This document shows, piece after piece, positions 9,538-17,005 of a DNA stretch of 32,331 nucleotides. How positions within the stretch are numbered: position 1 is the first letter of the stretch; the number at the start of each line of letters is the position of its first letter. Origin of the DNA: Pseudomonas fluorescens (GTDB taxonomy: Bacteria; Pseudomonadota; Gammaproteobacteria; Pseudomonadales; Pseudomonadaceae); assembly GCF_000967965.1 (NCBI RefSeq), contig NZ_LACC01000049.1, positions 1 through 32,331 of the forward strand, read 5' to 3'. Position numbers and translations under genes: made by a program. The notes beneath the pieces are model-generated. The model saw only the letters and a program-made list of their open reading frames with translations. It had not been told where the DNA came from and searched no databases.

Positions 9538-10025
9538 TGGTTGTTTGGGCGGGCCTCTTCGCGAGCAAGCCCGCTCCCACATTGGATGGGTGTGTACTCG
9601 GTCAAATGTGGGAGCGGGCTTGCTCGCGAAAGCGTCCGAACAGGCAACACCTGAGCCACGCCCCACGCCAATTCAAACACCAGGAAAACCACCAGCAACG
9701 AACTCGCGCCATGAACCAGGGCATATGCCTGCCAGGCCGAGAACAGGAACCTGGCCACGGCGTCATACCGCCCATAAACCTGCTGCGGATCACGAATCCG
9801 CAGCACCGCCCATACGCAGACAATCGAGCCCAACAAATTCGCCATCAACATGTGCACCGGTTCGAACGGTGGCAGCTCGCCGGGCAAACTCAACGCCTGA
9901 CTCACTCCCGTCAAAACCCCATGCAACGCCGCAAAACTCCACGGTGTGACAAACGCGACCGTCACGATCAGGTCGTACCAGGCACTGCCTTGCACCAACC
10001 GGCGATATTGCGTTGTAGTCCACAT
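9534..10025 (-). CDS. Small integral membrane protein, function unknown
   Basis: A 163-residue protein with about four hydrophobic segments (roughly residues 15-37, 60-80, 90-108 and 110-130). No family was recognised with confidence. The start at 10025 is preferred over the ATG at 10031 because GGAG (10034-10037) then has an 8-base spacing. The last 30 or so residues are read through the REP pair at 9558-9630, so the C-terminal tail is REP-encoded. The frame ends on the far side and overlaps the end of permease 2 by four bases. It is divergent from a MerR gene and has a MerR-type promoter with a 20-bp spacer in front, so it is probably the regulated target of that MerR protein. Confidence 0.65.
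   Translation of the reverse strand: MWTTTQYRRLVQGSAWYDLIVTVAFVTPWSFAALHGVLTGVSQALSLPGELPPFEPVHMLMANLLGSIVCVWAVLRIRDPQQVYGRYDAVARFLFSAWQAYALVHGASSLLVVFLVFELAWGVAQVLPVRTLSRASPLPHLTEYTPIQCGSGLAREEARPNNH
9558..9630. repeat. Inverted REP pair (REPIN)
   Basis: Two 26-base arms, 9558-9583 and 9605-9630, are perfect inverted copies (GTGGGAGCGGGCTTGCTCGC core) around a 21-base spacer. This is the Pseudomonas REP doublet form. It serves as the shared 3' end of permease 2 and the opposing membrane-protein gene. Confidence 0.85.
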
Positions 10026-10056
10026 CGACATTGCTCCATCAATTCAGGGAGCAACA

Positions 10057-10088
10057 AGGCTAAAGCCTGGAGTATGCTCCAGGGTCAA
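10057..10088 (-). promoter_or_regulatory. MerR-type promoter with 20-bp spacer and dyad operator
   Basis: In minus-strand reading, -35 TTGACC (10088-10083) and -10 TAGCCT (10062-10057) are separated by 20 bp. The perfect dyad CCTGGAG-TATG-CTCCAGG (10066-10083) fills the spacer. This is the architecture of the ZntR-controlled zntA promoter: an over-long spacer that a MerR protein must twist. It faces the membrane-protein gene. Confidence 0.75.
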
Positions 10089-10107
10089 GCCCCCTCGAGA
10101 CGTCATG

Positions 10108-10464
10108 ATGCGCATCGGTGAATTAGCCCAGGCCAGCGCCGTCAGCCGCGACACGCTGCGCTTTTACGAGCAGCGCGGGTTGATTGCGGCGCAACGCAGT
10201 GCCAACGGGTATCGCGACTATCCGCCAGACATGGTGCAACTGGTGCAATACATCAAGACCGCTCAACGACTGGGCTTTACCCTCGGCGAGATCGGCAACA
10301 GCGTGGCTACAATCTGGCAATCGCCCGATCCGGACAGCGCCGTCACGCAACTGCTGCAAGACAAACTCAAACTGATCGAAGCCCGCATGGCCGAACTCGG
10401 CGCGCTGCGCGAGGAGTTGCAACAACGGCTCGGGCAACAGTGTCCATTGAATCCACGACTCTGA
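10108..10464 (+). CDS. MerR-family transcriptional regulator
   Basis: A 118-residue MerR-type regulator. The winged helix-turn-helix covers about residues 1-70 (MRIGELAQASAVSRDTLRFY through QRLGFTLGEI), followed by a dimerising coiled coil. The metal-loop cysteine pair of CueR and ZntR is absent: only one cysteine is seen, near the C-terminus. A non-metal signal is therefore likely. Of two adjacent ATGs, the second (10108) has the better spacing from GAGA. It is divergent from the membrane-protein gene and 19 bases upstream of an SDR gene with which it is probably co-transcribed. Confidence 0.85.
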   Translation: MRIGELAQASAVSRDTLRFYEQRGLIAAQRSANGYRDYPPDMVQLVQYIKTAQRLGFTLGEIGNSVATIWQSPDPDSAVTQLLQDKLKLIEARMAELGALREELQQRLGQQCPLNPRL

Positions 10465-10483
10465 ATTTTCAAGGAAGCCACTC

Positions 10484-11173
10484 ATGTCCAAGGCAAAAAC
10501 CGCACTCATCATCGGCGCCTCCCGGGGGCTTGGCCTCGGGCTGGTGAAAACCCTGCTGGCCGATGGCTGGCAAGTCACCGCCACCGTGCGCGACCCGCAA
10601 AAAGCCGAAGCCTTGCAGGCCCTGGGCGATGTGCGAATCGAAAAGCTCGACATGGACGATCAGCCGGCGGTGTCAGCCCTGAGCCAACAACTCAAGGGCG
10701 ATGTGTTTGACCTGTTGTTCGTCAATGCCGGGGTCAAGGGGCCGGAAGTCCAGACGCCGAACGGCGGCGCGACAATGGCCGAAGTCGGCCAGTTGTTTTT
10801 CACCAACGCCGTGGCGCCGATCAACCTGGCCCAGCGTTTTGTCGAGCAACTGCGCCCGGACACCGGCGTGCTGGCCTTCATGAGTTCGGTGCTGGGCAGC
10901 GTGACCATGCCCGATGCGCCGGAGCTGGCACTGTACAAAGCCAGCAAGGCGGCGCTGAATTCCATGACCAACAGCTTCGTCACTCAGTTGGGCGAAACCA
11001 GTCTCACCGTGCTGTCGCTGCACCCGGGCTGGGTGAAAACCGACATGGGGGGTGAAGGCGCGGACATCGACGTGGAAACCAGCACCCGTGGCCTGGTCGA
11101 TCAGGTGAATGCGTATGTCGGCAAGGGCGGGCATCACTTCATCAATTACCGGGGCGAAACCATTCCCTGGTAA
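10484..11173 (+). CDS. Short-chain dehydrogenase/reductase
   Basis: A 229-residue classical-type SDR, cytoplasmic and NAD(P)-dependent. The Rossmann glycine motif GASRGLGLG starts at about residue 12, the NAG-type stretch (FVNAG) lies near 80, and the catalytic Y-x3-K is YKASK near 150. The length is on the short side for the family but complete, from AAGGAAG-preceded ATG to stop. Substrate unknown. It follows the MerR gene closely, so regulator, membrane protein and SDR may form one small stress or detoxification module placed inside the purine block. Confidence 0.85.
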   Translation: MSKAKTALIIGASRGLGLGLVKTLLADGWQVTATVRDPQKAEALQALGDVRIEKLDMDDQPAVSALSQQLKGDVFDLLFVNAGVKGPEVQTPNGGATMAEVGQLFFTNAVAPINLAQRFVEQLRPDTGVLAFMSSVLGSVTMPDAPELALYKASKAALNSMTNSFVTQLGETSLTVLSLHPGWVKTDMGGEGADIDVETSTRGLVDQVNAYVGKGGHHFINYRGETIPW

Positions 11174-11195
11174 TCACCGCCGCCCACAGGGGGGG

Positions 11196-11294
11196 GTGTT
11201 GTCCTGTCGGGTTGGGCTTGCCCGCCAGAGCGTTTTGATCGACACTTCGCACCTCGCCTCCCCGGCGAACCTGGATCAGCAGACAGGGCAACAC
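11196..11294 (+). other. Long-range stem in the leader of 8-oxoguanine deaminase
   Basis: GTGTTGTCCTGTC (11196-11208) pairs with GACAGGGCAACAC (11282-11294) over 13 positions with one G-U wobble, enclosing 73 bases with a smaller GGGC/GCCC hairpin (11214-11223). It ends 44 bases before the start codon. It could be a structured 5' leader or part of a degenerate repeat; no known family is recognised. Confidence 0.45.
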
Positions 11295-11338
11295 TGAGCT
11301 GGCAACCCTGAACCCAACTTTCAGAGGAGCCGGCCAAC

Positions 11339-12697
11339 ATGCCTGCGACCCGTACCTGGTTAAAAAATCCCCTCGCCATTTTCACCTCCAACGGTCTCGA
11401 TGCCCGTGGCGGCCTGGTGCTGCAAGACGGTTTGATCGTCGAAGTACTCGGTGCCGGTCAACAACCGTCCGCGCCGTGCAATGAAGTGTTCGATGCCCGC
11501 GAGCATGTGATCCTGCCGGGCCTGATCAACACCCATCACCACTTCTATCAAACCCTGACCCGCGCCTGGGCGCCGGTGGTCAATCAGCCGCTGTTCCCAT
11601 GGCTGAAAACCCTGTACCCGGTCTGGGCACGCCTGACCCCGGAAAAACTCGCCCTCGCCACCAAGGTCGCGTTAGCGGAGTTGCTGTTGTCCGGTTGCAC
11701 CACCGCGGCTGACCATCACTACCTTTTCCCGGAAGGTCTGGAAAACGCGATCGACGTGCAGGTCGAGAGCGTTCGTGAACTGGGCATGCGCGCCATGCTG
11801 ACCCGCGGTTCCATGAGCCTCGGTGAAAAGGACGGTGGCCTGCCACCGCAACAGACCGTACAGGAAGGCGAAGTGATCCTCGCCGACAGCCAGCGCCTGA
11901 TCGCCGAGTACCACGAACGCGGTGACGGCGCGCAAATCCAGATCGCCCTGGCACCCTGCTCGCCGTTCTCGGTGACCCCGGAAATCATGTCGGCCAGCGC
12001 CGAACTGGCGAACAAACTCGACGTGCGCCTGCACACCCACCTGGCAGAAACCCTCGACGAAGAAGATTTCTGCCTGCAACGCTTCGGCCTGCGCACCGTG
12101 GACTATCTGGACAGTGTTGGCTGGCTCGGCCCGCGCACCTGGCTGGCCCATGGCATCCATTTCAACCCGGACGAAATCGCCCGCCTCGGCGCCGCCGGCA
12201 CCGGCATTTGCCATTGCCCGAGTTCGAACATGCGCCTGGCCTCGGGCATCTGCCCGAGCATCGATTTGACCGATGCCGGTGCCCTGCTTGGTTTAGGCGT
12301 GGACGGTTCGGCGTCCAACGATGCCTCGAACATGATGCTCGAAGCGCGTCAGGCGTTGTACATCCAGCGTCTGCGTTACGGCGCCGAGAAGATCACTCCG
12401 GAACGCGTGTTGGGCTGGGCGACCAAGGGTTCGGCGAGCCTGCTGGGCCGTACCGATATCGGCGAGTTGGCGGTGGGCAAGCAGGCTGACCTGGCGATGT
12501 TCAAGCTCGATGAACTGCGTTTCTCCGGCAGCCATGATCCGGTCTCGGCGTTGCTGCTGTGTGGCGCTGATCGCGCGGATCGAGTGATGGTCGGCGGCAA
12601 GTGGCGGGTGATCGATGGGCAGGTCGAAGGGCTGGATCTGAAAGGGTTGATTGCTGATCACAGCCAGGCGGCGCGGCAGCTGATCGCCGGGACCTGA
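11339..12697 (+). CDS. 8-oxoguanine deaminase
   Basis: A 452-residue amidohydrolase of the cytosine-deaminase-like group. It resembles P. aeruginosa PA0142, which was shown experimentally to deaminate 8-oxoguanine to urate. Metal-binding features are visible: the HxH in NTHHHFYQ (H66, H68), the RLHTHLAET segment near residue 235, the AHGIHF histidine near 268, and the aspartate in GVDGSASND near 321. AGAGGAG precedes the ATG. The enzyme links purine salvage or damaged-base disposal to urate catabolism. Guanine or other ammelide-like bases are possible secondary substrates. It sits between the importer permeases and the importer binding protein, supporting uptake of exogenous purines followed by deamination. 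Confidence 0.87.
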   Translation: MPATRTWLKNPLAIFTSNGLDARGGLVLQDGLIVEVLGAGQQPSAPCNEVFDAREHVILPGLINTHHHFYQTLTRAWAPVVNQPLFPWLKTLYPVWARLTPEKLALATKVALAELLLSGCTTAADHHYLFPEGLENAIDVQVESVRELGMRAMLTRGSMSLGEKDGGLPPQQTVQEGEVILADSQRLIAEYHERGDGAQIQIALAPCSPFSVTPEIMSASAELANKLDVRLHTHLAETLDEEDFCLQRFGLRTVDYLDSVGWLGPRTWLAHGIHFNPDEIARLGAAGTGICHCPSSNMRLASGICPSIDLTDAGALLGLGVDGSASNDASNMMLEARQALYIQRLRYGAEKITPERVLGWATKGSASLLGRTDIGELAVGKQADLAMFKLDELRFSGSHDPVSALLLCGADRADRVMVGGKWRVIDGQVEGLDLKGLIADHSQAARQLIAGT

Positions 12698-12715
12698 TAC
12701 AACACCGATTAAAAC

Positions 12716-12805
12716 TGTGGGAGCGAGCCTGCTCGCGATGGCGGTATTTCAGTCACTGACGATGTCGACTGACACTCCGCCTTCGCGAGCAGGTTCGCTC
12801 CCACA
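12716..12805. repeat. Inverted REP pair
   Basis: The arms 12716-12738 and 12783-12805 are inverted copies with a single mismatch (TGTGGGAGCGAGCCTGCTCG type). They lie 18 bases after the 8-oxoguanine deaminase stop. A further unpaired half-copy (CGCGAGCCTGCTCGCGATAG) lies near 12901-12920. Confidence 0.85.
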
Positions 12806-12938
12806 TTGGTTTTGTGGAGGGTCAAGGCCATCTGGCTTGGCGCACCAGTGGATGGCAGCTGTGCAAGGACATGCACTGTTATCGGACTTCAAGGACCTGT
12901 CGCGAGCCTGCTCGCGATAGCATCACCGCGGATTCATG

Positions 12939-13012
12939 TTTTGTTGTCTTGTTGGTCAGCAATTTGCATTGCCCTGTGCAAGCCAGAGAGCCCAGCCAAC
13001 CTCACAACAAAA
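12939..13012 (+). other. Riboswitch-like leader of the purine binding-protein gene
   Basis: Nested helices: TTTTGTTGT (12939-12947) with ACAACAAAA (13004-13012); a 3x3 internal loop; GTTGG (12951-12955) with CCAAC (12996-13000). Inside these, two mutually exclusive hairpins are possible: GCAAT-TTGC-ATTGC (12959-12972) or TTGCA-N8-TGCAA (12964-12981). The outer helix ends two bases before the GGAG ribosome site (13015-13018). No match to a known riboswitch could be established by eye. Confidence 0.5.
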
Positions 13013-13026
13013 TGGAGTTCCAATTC

Positions 13027-14109
13027 ATGCACAAACGTCCGTTGAAGAAGCTGCTTTGCGCCGTTGCGGCAGCCATCGGTTTGAGCGCCAGCCTGACCGC
13101 CGCAGCCGCCGATCCGCTGAAAGTCGGCTTCGTCTATATCGGTCCGATCGGTGACCACGGCTGGACGTATCAGCATGAACAGGGGCGCAAGGAACTCGCG
13201 GAAAAATTCGGCTCGCAGATCACCACCAACTACGTGGAAAACGTCGCCGAAGGTGCCGACGCCGAGCGGGTGATCCGCAACATGGCCAAGGACAAGTACG
13301 ACCTGATCTTCACCACCTCCTTCGGCTACATGAACCCGACCGTGAAAGTCGCCAAACAGTTTCCCAAGGTGACCTTCGAACACGCCACCGGCTACAAGCA
13401 GGACAAGAACCTAGGCACTTACCTGGCGCGCACTTACGAAGGTCGCTACGTCGGCGGCTTCCTCGCGGCGAAGATGACCAAGACCAAGAAAATCGGCTAC
13501 GTCGCTTCGTTCCCGATCCCGGAAGTCATCCGCGACATCAACGCCATCCAGTTGGCCCTGAACAAGTACAACCCCGGCACCGAGATCAAGGTGGTGTGGG
13601 TCAACTCGTGGTTCGATCCTGGCAAGGAAGCGGACGCCGCCAACGCGCTGATCGACCAGGGCGTGGACGTGGTGTTCCAGCACACCGACAGCCCCGCGCC
13701 GATCCAGGCCGCCGAACGTCGCGGCGTGTATGCCGTGGGCTACGCTTCGGACATGGCGCACTTCGGGCCGAAAGCGGTACTGACCTCCATCGTCAACGAT
13801 TGGGGCCCGCACTACGTCCAGGCAACCCAGAGCGTGATCGACCATGACTGGAAACCCCAGGACTACTGGGGCGGTTTGAAGGAAGGCACCGTTGAGCTGC
13901 CGATCAGCGACCTGGTGCCGGCGACGGTGAAGAGCGAAGCCGAGCAACTCATCGCCGACATCAAGAGCGGTGCGCTGCAACTGTTCACCGGGCCGATCAA
14001 GGATCAGGCCGGGATCGAGAAAATCCCGGCGGGTGTGAGCGCGACCACGGCGGAACTGGCGTCGATGAATTACTACGTGGAAGGCATGAAGGCCGAGATT
14101 CCGAAGTAA
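13027..14109 (+). CDS. BMP-family ABC substrate-binding protein (purine/nucleoside)
   Basis: A 360-residue periplasmic binding protein of the BMP/PnrA family, which typically binds purine nucleosides. A signal peptide is clear: KRPLKK, then a hydrophobic stretch ending in AAAA near residue 27. The mature part opens with KVGFVYIGPIGDHGWTYQHE, the usual BMP start with its ligand-contacting aromatic residues. The start at 13027 is chosen because GGAG lies nine bases upstream; 13012 would add five residues. It completes the importer encoded at 5928-9537. A purine-base or nucleoside ligand is inferred from family and neighbours. Confidence 0.9.
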   Translation: MHKRPLKKLLCAVAAAIGLSASLTAAAADPLKVGFVYIGPIGDHGWTYQHEQGRKELAEKFGSQITTNYVENVAEGADAERVIRNMAKDKYDLIFTTSFGYMNPTVKVAKQFPKVTFEHATGYKQDKNLGTYLARTYEGRYVGGFLAAKMTKTKKIGYVASFPIPEVIRDINAIQLALNKYNPGTEIKVVWVNSWFDPGKEADAANALIDQGVDVVFQHTDSPAPIQAAERRGVYAVGYASDMAHFGPKAVLTSIVNDWGPHYVQATQSVIDHDWKPQDYWGGLKEGTVELPISDLVPATVKSEAEQLIADIKSGALQLFTGPIKDQAGIEKIPAGVSATTAELASMNYYVEGMKAEIPK

Positions 14110-14166
14110 ATTTTCAGCCACAGCACAACTCCCACATTGGATCTTCAGCGTTCTTAAGGATTGCGC

Positions 14167-15132
14167 ATGAATAGCCTTCCGATCATCGACATCACCCCGC
14201 TCTACAGCGAAGACCCATCCGCCTGGCCAGCCGTGGCCGGGCAAATCGACCTCGCCTGCCGCGAGTGGGGTTTCTTCTACATCAAGGGCCATCCGATTTC
14301 AGCGGCTCGCATCAACGCCCTGCTTGATCACGCCAAACGCTTCTTCGCCCAACCCACCGCCGAAAAGCTCAAGATCGACATCACCCAGACCCGTCACCAT
14401 CGCGGCTACGGCGCCATCGCCACCGAGCAACTGGACCCAAGCAAACCCAGCGACCTCAAGGAAACCTTCGACATGGGCCTGCACCTGCCGGCCGGGCACC
14501 CTGAAGTACTGGCGGAAAAACCCTTGCGTGGCCCCAATCGCCATCCGTCCATCCCCGGCTGGGAAGCGTTGATGGAACAGCACTACGTCGACATGCAGGC
14601 CCTCGCGCAAACGCTGTTGCGGGCCATGACCATCGCGCTGGGGATTGAGCGCGACTTCTTCGACACACGCTTCAATGACCCGGTCAGCGTGCTGCGGATG
14701 ATTCATTACCCGCCGCGCCACACCGCCAGCTCCGAAGATCAGCAAGGTGCCGGGGCGCACACCGACTACGGTTGCATCACCCTGCTCTATCAGGACGCCG
14801 CCGGTGGCTTGCAGGTACGCAACGTCAAAGGCGAATGGATCGACGCGCCGCCGATCGAAGGTACGTTCGTGGTCAACCTGGGCGACATGATGGCGCGCTG
14901 GAGCAACGACCGTTACCTGTCGACGCCGCACCGGGTGATCAGCCCGCTCGGTGTGGATCGTTATTCGATGCCGTTCTTCGCCGAGCCGCACCCGGACACC
15001 CCCATCGAATGCCTGCCCGGTTGTCAGGATGCATTGCACCCGGCGAAATATCCGGCCACCGCCTGCGCCGAGTTCCTGCTCTCGCGCTTCGCCGATACCT
15101 ACGCTTATCGACGGGAACTGGAAACGGTGTGA
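14167..15132 (+). CDS. 2-oxoglutarate/Fe(II) oxygenase, isopenicillin N synthase-like
   Basis: A 321-residue soluble oxygenase of the IPNS-like superfamily. The N-terminal DIOX_N-type region (LPIIDITPLY to about residue 115) precedes the catalytic jelly roll. The iron ligands are H198, D200 (GAHTDYG) and H255 (STPHRV). R265 and S267 in RYSMPFF form the RxS motif that binds 2-oxoglutarate. All key residues are present, so it should be active. AAGGA precedes the ATG. It lies between the purine-binding protein and adenine deaminase; a similar neighbour exists in P. aeruginosa (PA0147 before PA0148). The substrate is unknown. Fungal thymine-7-hydroxylase belongs to the same broad family, so a nucleobase substrate is plausible but unproven. 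Confidence 0.85.
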   Translation: MNSLPIIDITPLYSEDPSAWPAVAGQIDLACREWGFFYIKGHPISAARINALLDHAKRFFAQPTAEKLKIDITQTRHHRGYGAIATEQLDPSKPSDLKETFDMGLHLPAGHPEVLAEKPLRGPNRHPSIPGWEALMEQHYVDMQALAQTLLRAMTIALGIERDFFDTRFNDPVSVLRMIHYPPRHTASSEDQQGAGAHTDYGCITLLYQDAAGGLQVRNVKGEWIDAPPIEGTFVVNLGDMMARWSNDRYLSTPHRVISPLGVDRYSMPFFAEPHPDTPIECLPGCQDALHPAKYPATACAEFLLSRFADTYAYRRELETV

Positions 15133-15214
15133 TGAACCGCCTGGTCAGGTTTTACCAATTGTTGCGGCAACCCTCTGTAGAATGGCGACCATTGCACCTG
15201 ATGAGAAAAGAATT

Positions 15215-16168
15215 ATGTACGACTGGCTGAACGCCCTGCCAAAGGCAGAATTGCACCTGCACCTGGAAGGCTCGCTGGAACCCGAGCTGTTGTTCGCCCT
15301 GGCCGAGCGCAACAAGATTGCCTTGCCATGGAACGACGTCGAAACCTTGCGCAAGGCGTATGCCTTCAACAACCTGCAGGAGTTCCTCGACCTGTATTAC
15401 CGGGGTGCCGATGTGCTGCGCACGTCCCAGGATTTCTATGACCTGACCTGGGCGTACCTGCTGCGCTGCAAAGAGCAGAACGTGATTCACACCGAACCGT
15501 TCTTCGACCCGCAGACCCACACCGACCGTGGCATCCCGTTCGAAGTGGTGCTCAACGGCATCGCAGCCGCGCTGAAGGATGGCGAGCAGCAACTGGGCAT
15601 CACCAGTGGTTTGATCCTGAGCTTCCTGCGCCATCTGAGCGAAGACCAAGCGCAGAAAACCCTCGACCAGGCGCTGCCGTTCCGCGATGCGTTCGTCGCC
15701 GTGGGCCTGGACAGCTCCGAGATGGGCCACCCGCCAAGCAAGTTCCAGCGCGTGTTCGACCGCGCCCGTCACGAAGGCTTCCTGACCGTCGCCCACGCCG
15801 GCGAAGAAGGCCCGCCCGAGTACATCTGGGAAGCCATCGACCTGCTGAAGATCCAGCGCATCGATCATGGCGTGCGGGCCATCGAAGACGAGCGCCTGAT
15901 GCAGCGAATCATCGACGAGCAGATCCCGCTGACCGTGTGCCCGTTGTCGAACACCAAGCTTTGCGTGTTCGATCACATGTCGCAGCACAACATTCTCGAC
16001 ATGCTGGAACGCGGCGTGAAAGTGACCGTGAACTCCGATGACCCGGCGTACTTCGGCGGTTATGTCACCGAGAACTTCCATGCGCTGCACACCCACCTGG
16101 GCATGACCCAGGATCAGGCCAAACTCCTGGCGCAGAACAGTCTCGATGCGCGGTTGGTGAAACCGTAA
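15215..16168 (+). CDS. Adenine deaminase (adenosine deaminase-like)
   Basis: A 317-residue metal-dependent deaminase of the adenosine/AMP deaminase superfamily. It looks like P. aeruginosa PA0148, which was shown to act on adenine rather than adenosine, giving hypoxanthine and ammonia. The metal motif HLHLEG has H14 and H16. The catalytic HAGEEGPPEYIW segment lies near residue 195, IDHGVRA near 218, and the SDDPAYFGG aspartates near 275. Homologues are often annotated add; the short length and the SSEMGHPP segment favour the adenine-specific group. The ribosome site is weak (GAGAAAAG). It is 82 bases after the oxygenase gene on the same strand, probably in the same transcription unit. Confidence 0.87.
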   Translation: MYDWLNALPKAELHLHLEGSLEPELLFALAERNKIALPWNDVETLRKAYAFNNLQEFLDLYYRGADVLRTSQDFYDLTWAYLLRCKEQNVIHTEPFFDPQTHTDRGIPFEVVLNGIAAALKDGEQQLGITSGLILSFLRHLSEDQAQKTLDQALPFRDAFVAVGLDSSEMGHPPSKFQRVFDRARHEGFLTVAHAGEEGPPEYIWEAIDLLKIQRIDHGVRAIEDERLMQRIIDEQIPLTVCPLSNTKLCVFDHMSQHNILDMLERGVKVTVNSDDPAYFGGYVTENFHALHTHLGMTQDQAKLLAQNSLDARLVKP

Positions 16169-16186
16169 AGGCAAAGGCAAACCCTT

Positions 16187-16275
16187 GCAGGAGCTGGCTT
16201 GCCAGCGATAAGGCCATCACCTCCAGTATTGATGCTGGATGAGAGGCCGCCATCGCCGGCAAGCCGGCTCCTACA
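16187..16275. repeat. Inverted REP-like pair (GGAGCTGGCTTGCCAGC type)
   Basis: The left copy 16187-16209 and right copy 16252-16275 are imperfect inverted repeats of a REP subtype different from the others here (GGAGCYGGCTTGCC core). The right copy supplies the TAG stop codon of the ArsR-like gene. Confidence 0.75.
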
Positions 16276-17005
16276 GCGCCATTTCCAACTCGGTTTCCAG
16301 GGCAAAGCGATAGATCTCGCGTTGCCCGGAAGCCGTCACCTGCAAGGCTCGGGAATCGTTGGGCAGGCTCAACCACCCCGACTGCATGAACAGCTGCAAC
16401 AATGCCGCGCCCAGCGAACCACCCAAGTGCGGGCGTCTTTCGCTCCAGTCAGGGCAGGCGCAGGCAACCCTGCCGTTGTGATGAGCCAGCGCCTGGACGA
16501 ACACTCCACGTGCCGCCAACTCCGTCGCGCCCTTGAGCGTGACCGTGACCCGCTGATCCAAGTGCTCGATCCAGCCTGCCTCCAGCAGTCGCTGATACAG
16601 ATCGGCGGACAGGGTGCCCCCCAAGTGATCGTCGCACAGCCGGGCACTCAACAATGGCGAACGCACCGCCCGGGGTTTGACCAGCGGTGAATTACGCTTG
16701 AATACGTCCGGAATATCCTGGGGTGCGCTGGCGAAGGTCGCGCTGGCCAGTGCTTCGATTGCCGCCCCGACCTCGGGAGCGGCCAGGCGGAAGAAGCGTT
16801 TGCGGCCGCGGTTTTCAACCTTCAGCAGACCTCCGGCGGACAAACGCCCCAAGTGTGCACTGGCCGACGACGATGACAGGCCGGCCAGCAATGCCAACTC
16901 TTCGGTTGTTCGCGCCGAACCATCCATCAAGGCCCACATCATTGCGCTGCGCTTTGGGTCAGCCAGCAACGTGGCGATCTGGCTGATGCAAGGTGCATGT
17001 TCCAT
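16271..17005 (-). CDS. ArsR-family helix-turn-helix regulator with long C-terminal domain
   Basis: A 244-residue regulator. The ArsR-type winged helix-turn-helix occupies about residues 8-80 (ISQIATLLADPKRSAMMWAL, then LSSSSASAHLGRLSAGGLL). The C-terminal 160 residues are longer than in simple ArsR proteins and include the segment CACPDWSERRPHLGG near 197, whose cysteines and histidine could bind a metal or thiol-reactive signal. The start at 17005 has GGGAG seven bases upstream. The TAG stop lies in the flanking REP copy. No obvious target such as an efflux pump is adjacent, so the regulated gene and signal are unknown. Confidence 0.8.
   Translation of the reverse strand: MEHAPCISQIATLLADPKRSAMMWALMDGSARTTEELALLAGLSSSSASAHLGRLSAGGLLKVENRGRKRFFRLAAPEVGAAIEALASATFASAPQDIPDVFKRNSPLVKPRAVRSPLLSARLCDDHLGGTLSADLYQRLLEAGWIEHLDQRVTVTLKGATELAARGVFVQALAHHNGRVACACPDWSERRPHLGGSLGAALLQLFMQSGWLSLPNDSRALQVTASGQREIYRFALETELEMAL

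Larger units (their letters stand above)
12698..13026. other. 329-base gap: REP pair, single REP, structured leader
   Basis: No gene is seen. The first part holds an inverted REP pair. About 90 bases of non-repeated sequence follow, then a lone REP half near 12897-12923, then the strongly self-complementary stretch 12939-13012 that abuts the ribosome site of the binding-protein gene. Confidence 0.7.

Noticed and set aside
15155..15183. Separate sigma-70 promoter for adenine deaminase
   Set aside because: TAGAAT at 15178-15183 resembles a -10 box, but no acceptable -35 hexamer lies at proper spacing.
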